From the NCBI RefSeq assembly GCF_024346375.1, contig NZ_JAGQCV010000003.1:1-64000 (forward strand): 64,000 nt of DNA, in the 5' to 3' direction. Each line of letters starts with the position of its first letter. Within the stretch, counting starts at the first letter, position 1. The position numbers and the translations under genes are program-made. Of this stretch, positions 9,450 to 18,391 are shown one piece after another. This DNA is from Synechococcus sp. ATX 2A4. Lineage in GTDB: Bacteria; Cyanobacteriota; Cyanobacteriia; PCC-6307; Cyanobiaceae. The notes beneath the pieces were generated by a model. It was given only the letters and a program-made list of their open reading frames with translations, was not told where the DNA came from and searched no databases.

Positions 9450-10544
9450 TCAGTCTTCGGCCCAGATGTAGCGGGTGAGCTCGGCGGGATCGGGCTCGGG
9501 TGCCGCCAGGGCGAAGCTGACGGCATCGGCCACCTCCGCGTCGATCTCCTTCTCGATCGCCTTGAGCTCCTCGGCGCTGGCGAGGCCGTGGGCGGTGAGA
9601 TGGCCGGCGAGGGCCTTGATCGGATCGCGCTGCGCCCAGAACTCCTTCTCCGCCTCGCTGCGCAGTTCATCGGGGTCGGCCAGGGAGTGGCCGCGGAAGC
9701 GGTAGGTGAGGCACTCCAGCAGGGTGGGGCCTTCGCCCGCCCTGGCCCGCTCCACCGCCCGCTGGGCCGCGGCCCGCACCGCCAGCACATCCATGCCGTC
9801 GACTTCCTCTCCGGCCATGCCGAAGGCGGCGGCTTTGCGCCAGATCTCCGGATCGCTGGTGGCACGGTCGTGGGCCATGCCGATCGCCCACTTGTTGTTC
9901 TCCACCACGAACAGGATCGGCAGCTTCCAGAGCGCCGCCATGTTCAGGCATTCGAAGAACTGGCCGTTGTTGCAGGTGCCATCGCCGAAGAAGGCGGCGG
10001 TGACCGAATCGCTGCTGGCATCACCCATCGCGTCGCGCTTGTAGCGGCTGGTGAACGCCGCGCCAAGGGCCACCGGAATGCCCTCGCCGATGAAGGCATA
10101 ACCGCCCAGCAGGTGGTGCTCCTTGGAGAACAGGTGCATGGAGCCGCCGCGCCCCTTGCTGCAACCGGTGGCCTTGCCGAACAGCTCACTCATCACCTCA
10201 CGGGCCGGCACACCGCAGCTGAGGGCGTGCACGTGATCCCGGTAGGTGCTGCAGAACCAGTCGTGCTGGGCCCGCATCGCCTTGATCACGCCCGTGCTCA
10301 CGGCCTCCTGGCCGTTGTAGAGGTGCACGAAGCCGAACATCTTGCCGCGGTAGTACATCTCCGCGCACTTGTCTTCGAAGCGCCGCCCCAGGGTCATGTC
10401 CCGGTAGAGGATCAGGCCGTCGTCGCGGCTCACCGCTGTGGGGCCCGCTGTGTAGAGGGAAGCGAGCCGTTCCGAGTGGCTGCTGAGTGGGCTGCTGACC
10501 GGGGTGGCCTCCGGCCGGGCCGGAACAGCGATCTCCTGGGTCAT
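9450..10544 (-). CDS. pdhA: Pyruvate dehydrogenase E1 component, alpha subunit
   Basis: The E1 alpha subunit binds thiamine pyrophosphate and decarboxylates pyruvate in the pyruvate dehydrogenase complex. The 364-residue product has the TPP/Mg motif beginning GDGTCNNG (187-194) and ending ENN (215-217). It also has the N-terminal [13 protein letters not shown] block and the [13 protein letters not shown] loop that corresponds to the phosphorylation loop of eukaryotic E1. The ATG at 10544 ([11 protein letters not shown]) gives the normal cyanobacterial length; the frame remains open upstream through the divergent promoter region. The E1 beta gene is not beside it, as is usual in cyanobacteria. 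Confidence 0.96.
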   Translation of the reverse strand: MTQEIAVPARPEATPVSSPLSSHSERLASLYTAGPTAVSRDDGLILYRDMTLGRRFEDKCAEMYYRGKMFGFVHLYNGQEAVSTGVIKAMRAQHDWFCSTYRDHVHALSCGVPAREVMSELFGKATGCSKGRGGSMHLFSKEHHLLGGYAFIGEGIPVALGAAFTSRYKRDAMGDASSDSVTAAFFGDGTCNNGQFFECLNMAALWKLPILFVVENNKWAIGMAHDRATSDPEIWRKAAAFGMAGEEVDGMDVLAVRAAAQRAVERARAGEGPTLLECLTYRFRGHSLADPDELRSEAEKEFWAQRDPIKALAGHLTAHGLASAEELKAIEKEIDAEVADAVSFALAAPEPDPAELTRYIWAED

Positions 10545-10585
10545 GGCAGGGCCGGTGGAACGTCTGACCGCCGACTGTACGGGGT

Positions 10586-10600
10586 CTGTTCCGTCAACAG
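10586..10600. promoter_or_regulatory. Small inverted repeat between pdhA and ftn2
   Basis: CTGTT-5 nt-AACAG lies in the divergent gap between pdhA and ftn2. A TACACT hexamer at 10623-10628 could be the -10 box for ftn2, without a good -35 box. A role as an operator is only a possibility. Confidence 0.25.
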
Positions 10601-10668
10601 AGTCAAATTCGTTGCCTCTGCCTACACTCCCTGCCAAGCCCGTGCCACGGGATTGCGAGTCGCCAGGG

Positions 10669-12795
10669 TTGGAACTGCCGATCGACCATTTCCAACTTCT
10701 GGGGGTGAGACCGGCCACCGACGCCCAGACGGTGTTGCACACCCTGCAGCAGCGGCTCGACCGGCCGCCGGAACAGGGCTTCACCGCTGCAGCCCTGGAG
10801 GCCCGCGCCTTGCTGCTGCGCGAAAGCGCTGATCTGCTCAGCGATCCAGAGCGCCGCCAGGCCTATGAAGCCGAGCTGATGGCGCTCGACACCGAGGACG
10901 GCACCCTGACACCGGGCCTGGACGTGCCGCCCTCCCGCGAGATCGGAGCCCTGCTGCTGCTGATGGAAGCGGGGCAGGCGATCGAGGCCTTCGATGCGGC
11001 CCGCCGCTGCCTGCAACCGCCGCAGGCTCCGGCGCTGGGCAGCCACCGGGAGGCGGATCTCACCCTGCTGGCGGGGGAGGCCTGCCGCCTGGGCGCCAGG
11101 GAGCTGCAAGGGCGCCGTCAGTTTGAGCGGGCGGCCCAGCTGCTCCAGGAGGGCATCACCTTGATGCGGCGCACGGGCCGCCAACCGGAGCAACAACGGC
11201 AGATGGAACACGACCTGGCCGATCTGCTGCCGTTTCGGGTGCTGGATCTGCTGCGGCGCGATCTGAGCGCCACCGACGAGCGCGCCGAAGGGCTGAAGCT
11301 GCTGGAGATGCTGGTGGAGCGCCGCGGCGGACTGGAGGGCGACGGCGATCCAGCCCTGCCGAGGAAAGACTTCCAGGACTTCTTCAAGCAGATCCGCCAG
11401 TACCTGACGGTGCAGGAGCAGGTCGACCTGTTCAGCCGCTGGGCCAGCGGCAACGCCACCACCGCCGGCTCCGCCACCGCTGAATTCCTGGCCAGCCTGG
11501 CGCTCACCGCCTCCGGCTTCGCCCAGCGCAAACCGGAACGCATCGCCGCCGCCCAGCTGCGGCTGGAGGCGAGTGGTCAACCGGGCCTGCAACCCTTCCT
11601 TGCCTGCCAGCACCTGCTGCTGGGGCGGGTGGCCACGGCGGAGGCCTGCTTCATCCAGGGCGCCGATCCCGCCCTGCGCGCCTGGGCGGCAGAACAGGGG
11701 AGCGAGCCGCTGGCCCAGCTCTGCGCCTACTGCTGCGACTGGCTGCGGCGCGACGTGCTCGCCGGCTACCGCGACATCGAAGCCGACCCCGATCTGGAGG
11801 CCTACTTCGCCGACCGCGATGTGCAGGCCTACGTGGAGCAGCTCGACCGGCGCCAGGCCCGCGCGTTGCAGAGCCAATCGGGCATTGAAGCGCCTGCGCC
11901 CCTCAGCACGGCTCCAGCCCTCGCTACCACTCCGCCCCTCAGCACGGCTCCTGGCCTTGCGGCTTCGCCGCCCCTGACCCCGGCCGACGCCGCTGAAGAT
12001 CCGATGCGCTGGCCGGATGCGCTGGAGCCCGCTGCGGGAGCCGCAACCCCGCCGCTGGACCCCACCGATCCCTTCGGCACAACGGCCACCGCGCCGGCAC
12101 AGCCCAGCGCCAGCGACCGCGCCCGACGGGGGCCCCGTGGCACCGCTGGCTGGAAGGCACTGCCCACCTGGGGCCGCCTGGCTGCGGCCGCGGTTCTGGT
12201 GGGGGCCTTTGTTGCCACCGGCCTGGCGGGGATGATGGCCCTGCGGCCCTTGTCGCCGGTCACGCCGGGCGAGCGGCCCGCGCCGGGAGAGGGCGCCGCC
12301 GGTACGCCCACGGCCCCAGCAGGCACCCCTGCCAAGAGCCCCACCGCGGTGAACCCACCGCCAACGCCTACGCCGGCCCGTCCGGCGGCAACGGTGCCGC
12401 TCACCAGCGCGGAACCGAACGCGGCCCAGCTGCGCGCTCTGCTGGAAGCCTGGCTGCAGACCAAAGCCGCGACGCTTGCTGGCAACACCCCCGCCACCCC
12501 GCCGGCGGATCTGGCCGGGGAAAGGCAGGTGCGCGAACTGACCGCGCAGCAACGCGACAACCGCGCGCGGGGCGTGAGCCGCGAGCAGGTGACGGCCGAG
12601 ATCCAGGACTTCCGCATCAATACCCGCACGCCAAAGCGGATCGTCGCGGCGGTGGAAATCCGCTACAGCGACACCGCGCTCGACGCACAGGGGAAGGTGA
12701 TCGGGCGCACCCCCACCACCAACCTGCGCAACCTGTACGTCTTCGGCCGCGAGGGCGAGGTGTGGAAGGTGGCCGGCTTCCGTCCGCGGCCCTGA
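10669..12795 (+). CDS. ftn2: Cell division protein Ftn2 (ARC6/ZipN homologue)
   Basis: Ftn2/ZipN anchors the FtsZ ring to the inner membrane in cyanobacteria and is the ancestor of plastid ARC6. The 708-residue product starts with a degenerate J-like domain ([19 protein letters not shown] ... [15 protein letters not shown]). A helical middle region follows, then a Pro/Ala-rich segment around residues 400-490. One membrane helix lies near 503-526 ([19 protein letters not shown]), and the C-terminal IMS/ARC6-type domain ends [11 protein letters not shown]. The TTG at 10669 is chosen because the family starts at x-LPIDHF; GTG 10642 is an alternative. The gene is divergent from pdhA. Confidence 0.9.
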   Translation: MELPIDHFQLLGVRPATDAQTVLHTLQQRLDRPPEQGFTAAALEARALLLRESADLLSDPERRQAYEAELMALDTEDGTLTPGLDVPPSREIGALLLLMEAGQAIEAFDAARRCLQPPQAPALGSHREADLTLLAGEACRLGARELQGRRQFERAAQLLQEGITLMRRTGRQPEQQRQMEHDLADLLPFRVLDLLRRDLSATDERAEGLKLLEMLVERRGGLEGDGDPALPRKDFQDFFKQIRQYLTVQEQVDLFSRWASGNATTAGSATAEFLASLALTASGFAQRKPERIAAAQLRLEASGQPGLQPFLACQHLLLGRVATAEACFIQGADPALRAWAAEQGSEPLAQLCAYCCDWLRRDVLAGYRDIEADPDLEAYFADRDVQAYVEQLDRRQARALQSQSGIEAPAPLSTAPALATTPPLSTAPGLAASPPLTPADAAEDPMRWPDALEPAAGAATPPLDPTDPFGTTATAPAQPSASDRARRGPRGTAGWKALPTWGRLAAAAVLVGAFVATGLAGMMALRPLSPVTPGERPAPGEGAAGTPTAPAGTPAKSPTAVNPPPTPTPARPAATVPLTSAEPNAAQLRALLEAWLQTKAATLAGNTPATPPADLAGERQVRELTAQQRDNRARGVSREQVTAEIQDFRINTRTPKRIVAAVEIRYSDTALDAQGKVIGRTPTTNLRNLYVFGREGEVWKVAGFRPRP

Positions 12796-12802
12796 ACGGA
12801 AC

Positions 12803-12821
12803 CCAAGCCCTTGGGGCTTGG
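12803..12821 (+). terminator. Hairpin after ftn2, weak terminator candidate
   Basis: A perfect 8-bp stem CCAAGCCC/GGGCTTGG with a 3-nt loop lies 8 nt after the ftn2 stop. There is no T run, so it may slow decay or only partly terminate. A second 6-bp hairpin (GCCCGC-TGAG-GCGGGC) lies at 12846-12861. Confidence 0.45.
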
Positions 12822-12933
12822 CGACTGAAACCGGCTGCCGATTTGGCCCGCTGAGGCGGGCTACTGAAGGTGTGGCGGAAGCCGGGCCGGCATGTTTTTA
12901 CGATCGGTTCACGATCCGCCGGCGCATCGCTCC

Positions 12934-14436
12934 ATGTTCGACGAACTTTCTCTGCGTTTTGAAGACGCGGTCAAGAGCCTGCGGGGTCAGGCCACGATCA
13001 CCGAAACCAACGTGGACGGGGCGCTGCTGCAGGTGCGCCGGGCCCTGCTGGAGGCCGATGTCAGCCTCGATGTGGTCAAGGGCTTCATCGCCGATGTGCG
13101 TGAGCGCGCCGTCGGGGCCGAGGTGGTGCGCGGGGTGAGCCCGGATCAGCAGTTCATCCAGCTGGTGCATCAGGCGCTGGTGGAGGTGATGGGCGGCGAG
13201 AACGCGCCGCTGGCCCATGCCGATCAAGCCCCCACGGTGGTGCTGATGGCCGGTCTGCAGGGGGCAGGTAAAACCACCGCCACCGCCAAGCTGGGCCTCC
13301 ACCTCAAGGAACGGGGACGGCGCGCGCTGCTGGTGGCCGCCGACGTGTACCGGCCTGCCGCCATCGAGCAGCTGCAGACCCTCGGCAGGCAGATCGGCGT
13401 GGAGGTGTTCAGCCTGGGGGCCGACGCCAAACCGGAAGACATCGCCGCCGCCGGTGTGGCCAAGGCACGCGCTGAAGGCTTCGACACCGTGCTGGTGGAC
13501 ACCGCCGGCCGGCTGCAGATCGACACCGCGATGATGGAGGAGATGGTGCGGATCCGCACCGTGGCAGCGCCCGATGAGGTGCTGCTGGTGGTGGATTCCA
13601 TGATTGGCCAGGAAGCGGCCGAGCTCACCCGCGCCTTTCACGAGCAGGTGGGCATCACCGGAGCGGTGCTCACCAAACTCGACGGTGACTCCCGCGGTGG
13701 TGCAGCGCTCTCGATCCGCAAAGTGAGTGGCGCCCCGATCAAGTTCATCGGCACCGGCGAAAAGGTGGAGGCGCTCGAGCCTTTCCACCCGGAGCGGATG
13801 GCCAGCCGCATCCTGGGCATGGGCGATGTGCTCACCCTGGTGGAGAAAGCCCAGAAGGAGGTGGAGATCGGCGATGTGGAGCGCATGCAGAAGAAGCTGC
13901 AGGAAGCCTCCTTCGACTTCAGCGACTTCGTCCAGCAGATGCGCATGATCAAGCGCATGGGATCGCTCGGCGGGCTGATGAAGCTGATCCCGGGCATGAA
14001 CAAGATCGACGACGGCATGCTCAAACAGGGCGAAGCCCAGCTCAAGCGGATCGAGGCGATGATCGGCTCGATGACCGAGAACGAACGCCAGCAACCGCAG
14101 TTGCTGGCGGCCCAACCGTCGCGCCGGCGGCGCATCGCCGCCGGCAGCGGCCACACCCCGGCGGATGTCGACAAGGTGCTGGCCGATTTTCAGAAGATGC
14201 GCGGCTTCATGCAGCAGATGACCCGCGGCGGCGGCATGCCCGGAATGCCCGGAATGCCCGGAATGCCAGGGATGGGTGGGATGCCAGGGATGCCCGGAAT
14301 GGGCGGCGGCCTGCCGGGCATGGGCGGCATGCCCGGATTCCCGGGGATGCCGGGCGCTGCCGGTGGGGCCGGTGGTGGCGGCGCGCGCAAGGCCAACCGG
14401 CCCGCCAAGAAGCGCAAGGGTTTCGGCCAGCTGTGA
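12934..14436 (+). CDS. ffh: Signal recognition particle protein Ffh
   Basis: Ffh is the GTPase of the signal recognition particle. It binds 4.5S RNA and signal sequences and delivers nascent membrane proteins to FtsY. The 500-residue product has the N domain, then the G domain with GLQGAGKTT at 107-115, DTAGR at 189-193 and TKLDGD at 247-252. The Met-rich M domain follows ([22 protein letters not shown]). After the M domain there is an unusual Gly-Met-Pro tail near residues 430-475, built from GMPGM units, and a basic end [12 protein letters not shown] 12934 ([13 protein letters not shown]) is the family start. rpsP and phoH follow in the same direction. Confidence 0.97.
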   Translation: MFDELSLRFEDAVKSLRGQATITETNVDGALLQVRRALLEADVSLDVVKGFIADVRERAVGAEVVRGVSPDQQFIQLVHQALVEVMGGENAPLAHADQAPTVVLMAGLQGAGKTTATAKLGLHLKERGRRALLVAADVYRPAAIEQLQTLGRQIGVEVFSLGADAKPEDIAAAGVAKARAEGFDTVLVDTAGRLQIDTAMMEEMVRIRTVAAPDEVLLVVDSMIGQEAAELTRAFHEQVGITGAVLTKLDGDSRGGAALSIRKVSGAPIKFIGTGEKVEALEPFHPERMASRILGMGDVLTLVEKAQKEVEIGDVERMQKKLQEASFDFSDFVQQMRMIKRMGSLGGLMKLIPGMNKIDDGMLKQGEAQLKRIEAMIGSMTENERQQPQLLAAQPSRRRRIAAGSGHTPADVDKVLADFQKMRGFMQQMTRGGGMPGMPGMPGMPGMGGMPGMPGMGGGLPGMGGMPGFPGMPGAAGGAGGGGARKANRPAKKRKGFGQL

Positions 14437-14512
14437 GCAAGCGCCGCCTGCGGGTGGTGGCTGTGAGGGCTGTTGTACGGTTAGGAACTGCCATCTTCAC
14501 GACTGCGCCACG

Positions 14513-15028
14513 ATGATCAAGCTCCGCCTGAAGCGGTTCGGCAAGAAGCGGGAAGCGAGCTTCCGCTTGGTTGCCACCAACAGCACATCACGTCGTGATG
14601 GCCGGCCGCTGGAGGAGCTGGGCTTCTACAACCCCCGCACGAAAGAAACCCGCCTCGATACCGAAGCGATCCGCGTGCGGTTGGGCCAGGGCGCCCAACC
14701 CACCGACACGGTGCGTTCGCTGCTCGAGAAAGGCGGTCTGATCGAGAAATCGATCCGTCCGGGCGAAACCGTCGGCAAGGCCAAGCAGGCCGCTGCCCGC
14801 GAAGCCGTCGCCAAGCAGGCTGAAAAGGAAGCAGCTGAGGCCAAAGCCGCCGCTGCTGAAGCCGCTGCCAAGGAAGCCGCCGAAGCTGCTGCCAAGGAAG
14901 CTGAAGCTGCGGCGGCAGCCGCTGAGGCTGCTGCAGCCGCAGAAGCCGCTGCTGCTGAGGCCGCTGCCCCTGAGGCTGCCGAAGAGGCCGCTGAGCCTGA
15001 ACCCACTGCTGCTTCTGCGGCCGCTTGA
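14513..15028 (+). CDS. rpsP: 30S ribosomal protein S16 with Ala/Glu-rich tail
   Basis: S16 binds 16S rRNA early in assembly of the 30S subunit. Residues 1 to about 80 are a standard S16 ([45 protein letters not shown]). The remaining half, to residue 171, is a low-complexity extension of Ala, Glu and Lys ([15 protein letters not shown]-like) that ends EPTAASAAA. It should form a long alpha helix projecting from the subunit. The normal bacterial S16 is 80-90 residues, so the tail doubles the protein. The gene follows ffh by 76 nt and precedes phoH by 11 nt. Confidence 0.97.
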   Translation: MIKLRLKRFGKKREASFRLVATNSTSRRDGRPLEELGFYNPRTKETRLDTEAIRVRLGQGAQPTDTVRSLLEKGGLIEKSIRPGETVGKAKQAAAREAVAKQAEKEAAEAKAAAAEAAAKEAAEAAAKEAEAAAAAAEAAAAAEAAAAEAAAPEAAEEAAEPEPTAASAAA

Positions 15029-15039
15029 GGGCGCGCCCC

Positions 15040-16074
15040 ATGACCGGGGCCGACACCTCTTCTTCCCGCACGCTCATTGCATTGCCGAATCCTTCGGCGG
15101 CGCTCGCACTGGCCGGCGAAGCGGAAGCCACCCTGCATCACATTGAGGCGCTCACCGGCGCTGCGATGGTGCTGCGGGGTCTTGATTTATCCATTCAGGG
15201 GCGCAGCAGCCAGCGTGAGCGGGCCGCCGCGCTCGTGGATCTGTTGCGGCCGCTCTGGCAAGAGGGCCAGGCCGTCGGGGCGATCGATGTGCAAACCGCC
15301 CTGGTGGCGCTCGACACCGGCCGCAGCGCCGAACATCGCGACCTGGGCAATGTAGTGCTGGCCCGCAGCCAGGCCGGCAAGCTGCTGCGGCCGCGCACGC
15401 TGCGGCAGCGCAGCTATGTGGAGGCGATGGAACGCCACGACCTCACCTTGGCGCTCGGGCCGGCGGGCACCGGCAAAACCTTCCTGGCCACGGTTCAGGC
15501 GGTGCGCATGCTCAACGAGCGGCGGGTGGAGCGGCTGATCCTCACCCGACCCGCGGTGGAAGCCGGCGAACGGCTGGGCTTCCTGCCCGGCGATCTGCAG
15601 CAGAAGGTGGATCCCTACCTCCGCCCCCTCTACGACGCGCTGCACAGCCTGCTGGGGGCGGAACGCACCAGCGCCCTGCTGGAGAAAGGCGTGATCGAGG
15701 TGGCACCGCTGGCCTACATGCGGGGCCGCACCTTGGCCGATGCATTCGTGATCCTCGATGAGGCGCAGAACACCACTGCGGCCCAGATGCGCATGGTGCT
15801 CACGCGGCTGGGGGAGAACTCGCGGATGGTGGTCACGGGCGACCCCACCCAGGTGGATCTGCCGCGCGATCAAATCAGCGGCCTGGAGGAGGCGGCGCGG
15901 GTTCTGGAAGGCGTCGAAGGGGTGGCGGTGTGTACCCTCACCGCCGCGGATGTGGTGCGCCATCCGCTGGTGCAGCGGCTGGTGGAGGCCTACGGCCGGC
16001 TCGACGCCGAGCGGCAGCAACGGGGGCGGGAAGCGGGCAGCCGCGAGCCGCGCGGGCGGGACCGGCTGCGCTGA
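15040..16074 (+). CDS. phoH: PhoH-like ATPase
   Basis: A cytoplasmic P-loop ATPase of the PhoH family, whose members are linked to RNA metabolism and phosphate or stress responses. The 344-residue product has Walker A GPAGTGKT at 140-147 and Walker B VILDEAQN at 237-244. The family blocks [39 protein letters not shown] and ISGLEEA follow. The C-terminal 30 residues are Arg-rich and poorly conserved. ATG 15040 lies 11 nt after the rpsP stop, so it probably shares the ffh-rpsP transcript. Confidence 0.94.
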   Translation: MTGADTSSSRTLIALPNPSAALALAGEAEATLHHIEALTGAAMVLRGLDLSIQGRSSQRERAAALVDLLRPLWQEGQAVGAIDVQTALVALDTGRSAEHRDLGNVVLARSQAGKLLRPRTLRQRSYVEAMERHDLTLALGPAGTGKTFLATVQAVRMLNERRVERLILTRPAVEAGERLGFLPGDLQQKVDPYLRPLYDALHSLLGAERTSALLEKGVIEVAPLAYMRGRTLADAFVILDEAQNTTAAQMRMVLTRLGENSRMVVTGDPTQVDLPRDQISGLEEAARVLEGVEGVAVCTLTAADVVRHPLVQRLVEAYGRLDAERQQRGREAGSREPRGRDRLR

Positions 16075-16141
16075 AACGCGCATGGGAGCTCGTGGTTAGG
16101 GAGATCCACACTCCGCAGCCCGGGCCTCGCTGGCAGGATGG

Positions 16142-16157
16142 AGAGGTTCGAACCTCT
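16142..16157. repeat. Perfect 16-bp palindrome upstream of BI-1 gene
   Basis: AGAGGTTCGAACCTCT reads the same on both strands and ends 8 nt before the ATG of the next gene. It could fold as a 6-bp stem with a TCGA loop that sequesters a GAGG, or be a protein-binding site. It resembles a tRNA T-arm by chance, but no cloverleaf is present. Confidence 0.6.
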
Positions 16158-16165
16158 GGTGAGCC

Positions 16166-16894
16166 ATGCCGGCCAGCAGCAATTTTCAGCAAGCGATCCG
16201 CGAGGCGCAAGGCAGCGCCCTCGTCGGCCCCAACGTCGTCAACAAGGCCCTGCCCTATGTGGGCGGCGGCATGGTGCTCACCGCCGGTGGTGTGGTGGGT
16301 GGCCTGTCGATGATCGGCACCCCACTGTTCATGCCCCTGTTCTGGGTGGCGTTGATCGGCAACTTCATCCTGTTCTTCGTCGCCCAGAACGTGGCGATGA
16401 AGGGCAACAACAGCACGGCGCTGCCGATCCTGGCGATCTACAGCCTGATCACGGGCTTCACGCTCAGCGGCATCGTGGCGATGGCGATCGGCACCGCGGG
16501 CATCGGCGCGATCGGCACCGCAGCCTTGGCCACCGGCATCACCTTCGTGGTGGCCTCGATGGTGGGCCGGCGCATGAGCGACAACCTGGGCCAGGCCCTC
16601 AGTGGCGTGGTGGGCCTGGGCATCCTCGGCCTGATCATCGCCATGGTGGTGCAGGTTGTGGGCGGGATCTTTATCCCCGGCTTCGGTGGCAACGGCTTTG
16701 AGCTGCTGATCGCCGGCTTCGGCACCGTTCTGTTCGTGGGAGCCGCCTTCCTCGACTTCTACACGATGCCTCGCACCTACAGCGACGACCAATATCTGGC
16801 CGGCGCGCTGGGCATGTATCTCACCTATATCAACCTGTTCATCTTCATTCTGCGCCTGATCATCGCCCTCAATGGCGGCGGCCGCCGCGACTGA
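16166..16894 (+). CDS. Bax inhibitor-1/YccA family membrane protein
   Basis: A 242-residue integral membrane protein of the BI-1/YccA group, whose bacterial members are YccA-like FtsH modulators or calcium-leak channels. Seven hydrophobic helices are visible, from [20 protein letters not shown] to the last, [14 protein letters not shown]. The diagnostic region [31 protein letters not shown] near the C-terminus fits the family's conserved Asp-containing segment. The start ATG has only a weak ribosome-binding site, preceded by a 16-bp palindrome. A clear terminator follows 25 nt after the stop. Substrate or partner cannot be named from sequence. Confidence 0.9.
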   Translation: MPASSNFQQAIREAQGSALVGPNVVNKALPYVGGGMVLTAGGVVGGLSMIGTPLFMPLFWVALIGNFILFFVAQNVAMKGNNSTALPILAIYSLITGFTLSGIVAMAIGTAGIGAIGTAALATGITFVVASMVGRRMSDNLGQALSGVVGLGILGLIIAMVVQVVGGIFIPGFGGNGFELLIAGFGTVLFVGAAFLDFYTMPRTYSDDQYLAGALGMYLTYINLFIFILRLIIALNGGGRRD

Positions 16895-16918
16895 GCCATC
16901 GCTGCATCCTGTTTCAAT

Positions 16919-16943
16919 GCCAGGGGTTCGCCCCTGGCTTTTT
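16919..16943 (+). terminator. Rho-independent terminator after BI-1 gene
   Basis: Perfect 8-bp stem GCCAGGGG/CCCCTGGC around a TTCG tetraloop, followed by five T residues. It marks the end of the conserved core block. Confidence 0.92.
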
Positions 16944-16972
16944 CATGACTGCTGGCGGCTTGATGCCCGAAG

Positions 16973-17212
16973 CACGCAGACCAGGCCAGCGCCAGCGTGC
17001 TCGACGGCCTGGTGCAGGAAACACCGCAGCAGAAATCCACTCCCTTCTATCCAAGAAGCCCCAATGGGGGGCGGCAAAGCTTGATACCTGCTGGATCACC
17101 CTGAATGATCGGGAAGCCCATGGAATGGATGCCTGCAATGGCATTCTGTTCAACCACGAAAGCCCACGCCGCGGCGATATCTTCGTGACCCGCAAGATCA
17201 CGCGCGCTACGG
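16973..17212 (+). pseudogene. gmd: GDP-mannose 4,6-dehydratase fragment, frameshifted
   Basis: A decayed internal piece of gmd, the enzyme that makes GDP-4-keto-6-deoxymannose for fucose and rhamnose-type sugars. From 16973 the frame reads [18 protein letters not shown] then STPFYPRSP, matching the Gmd consensus. A one-base shift in the G run at 17066-17071 moves the match to the next frame, which reads [18 protein letters not shown] then [15 protein letters not shown] and FVTRKITRA. Both the N-terminal NAD-binding half and the C-terminal half are missing. The catalytic Tyr of YxxxK falls at the shift and is lost. It cannot be functional. It abuts a polysaccharide locus with no intact gmd in the window. 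Confidence 0.88.
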
Positions 17213-17248
17213 TGGTGGGATCGATGGAGATCCGCCGATACTGGTGCC

Positions 17249-18139
17249 TTAGCCCCCGCGCCTCTCCCCCAGCGCAAACGGCGCGAAGAAGGCGGTGATG
17301 CCGAGGGCCTCGGCAAATTCCAGCACGCGGCACCAGGCGCGGTTCTCACGCAGGATGCCGCGCAGGATCACCGGCGCGTTGCCGCCCTGGAGGCCCATCT
17401 CGAACAGGGGATGGCCGATGGAGGTCTGCACGCCGTCTTCTCGGTAGGTGGGGGCAATGTCGGTGCTGCCGATCAGGATGCGGCATTGGCCGGGGTTCCA
17501 CTCAAACGGGATGTCGTAAAGGGTGAGCAGGTCGGCGGCCAGGGCCCAGGAGGTGCCATTGGCATCGATGTCCACAGCGAGGCTGGTGCCGCGGGCCGTC
17601 ATCGAGGCCTTGCGGCGAAAGAGCAAAGGGGCTGGGCCCACGGCACCAGCGGGGGCAGGGGCCAGGAGTTCACGAATCCGTTGCCGCAGCTGCTCGCCAC
17701 CGTCGGCGGGGCCACCCCTGCGCAGTTGCATGAAGTCCCAGCGTTCGCCGCTGCCGCCCCAGGCCACCGGGCCGTAGTTGTCATGCATCAGGCGGCCATC
17801 TCGGTTGGCGGCCGCTTCCGCGTGGGTCATCACGCGCTGAATGGTGATCTCTTCGGCTCGCCAGTTCCAGCTGCGCGCCACTGCGGCCACCTCCTGGCAC
17901 ATCGCTTCGAGCTGGGCCTCGGTGGGAGGAATCGTCCAGGGATCGGGGTTGCCACCCATGCAGGCACAGGAGATGGCCACGGCATTGCTGTTGCGACGCC
18001 AGGTATGGGCGTTGAGATCCATCGTGTAGGAATGGAGCCGATGCAGATGTCCATCACCAGCCACGATCGTGTGATACACCCCTGATCTCACCCAGCTGTA
18101 AGGGGTGGCCGTCCAATGCAGATAGATCGTTGCGGCCAT
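17249..18139 (-). CDS. N-acetylmuramoyl-L-alanine amidase, Amidase_2/PGRP type
   Basis: A 296-residue protein with an N-terminal amidase_2 (peptidoglycan-recognition) domain, expected to cut the bond between muramic acid and L-Ala. The first residues give the zinc-ligand region [11 protein letters not shown], then [27 protein letters not shown] and VMTHAEAA, where the second His ligand is expected. The C-terminal 110 residues ([35 protein letters not shown]) form a separate domain that I do not recognise. No signal peptide is seen at ATG 18139, which is odd for a periplasmic hydrolase and recalls phage endolysins. It sits between the gmd remnant and the sulfotransferase. Confidence 0.8.
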   Translation of the reverse strand: MAATIYLHWTATPYSWVRSGVYHTIVAGDGHLHRLHSYTMDLNAHTWRRNSNAVAISCACMGGNPDPWTIPPTEAQLEAMCQEVAAVARSWNWRAEEITIQRVMTHAEAAANRDGRLMHDNYGPVAWGGSGERWDFMQLRRGGPADGGEQLRQRIRELLAPAPAGAVGPAPLLFRRKASMTARGTSLAVDIDANGTSWALAADLLTLYDIPFEWNPGQCRILIGSTDIAPTYREDGVQTSIGHPLFEMGLQGGNAPVILRGILRENRAWCRVLEFAEALGITAFFAPFALGERRGG

Positions 18140-18381
18140 AGATGCAGCGATGGGCCAGGTGGTGCGGCGGAGGTTAGCGAGGTTGGCTCAGTGCTGCTAT
18201 CCCTCACGGACCCTGGCTTCGGCAGCGGCTCCCGAGCAGTGGTGGGGACGGCGGGGAAGACGCAATGAGGCCATGGGTTATGCTTCAGCAGGAATAACCA
18301 TGTCACCGCTTACACTTCTTTGCCTCCGAGCAAGAATTGATATCAGCGTTGTCCAACTTTAGAGCAATCAGTTTCTTCCTC

Positions 18382-18388
18382 AAAGGAG
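18382..18388 (+). promoter_or_regulatory. Strong ribosome-binding site for the sulfotransferase
   Basis: AAAGGAG lies 3 nt before ATG 18392 and fixes that start. The spacing is short but the match to the anti-Shine-Dalgarno sequence is the best in this part of the window. Confidence 0.7.
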
Positions 18389-18391
18389 TTT

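Noticed and set aside
14233-14380. CRISPR-like or tandem DNA repeat
   Set aside because: The short repeat encodes the GMPGM tail of Ffh in frame and has no spacers.
16142-16157. tRNA gene (GGTTCGAACC resembles a T-arm)
   Set aside because: No acceptor stem, D-arm or anticodon arm can be drawn around it, and an ORF starts 8 nt after. It is a palindrome.
16973-17150. Diversity-generating retroelement as cause of the Tyr changes
   Set aside because: Such elements change A in the coding strand, while here T-to-G at the first codon base dominates. No reverse transcriptase or template repeat is present.
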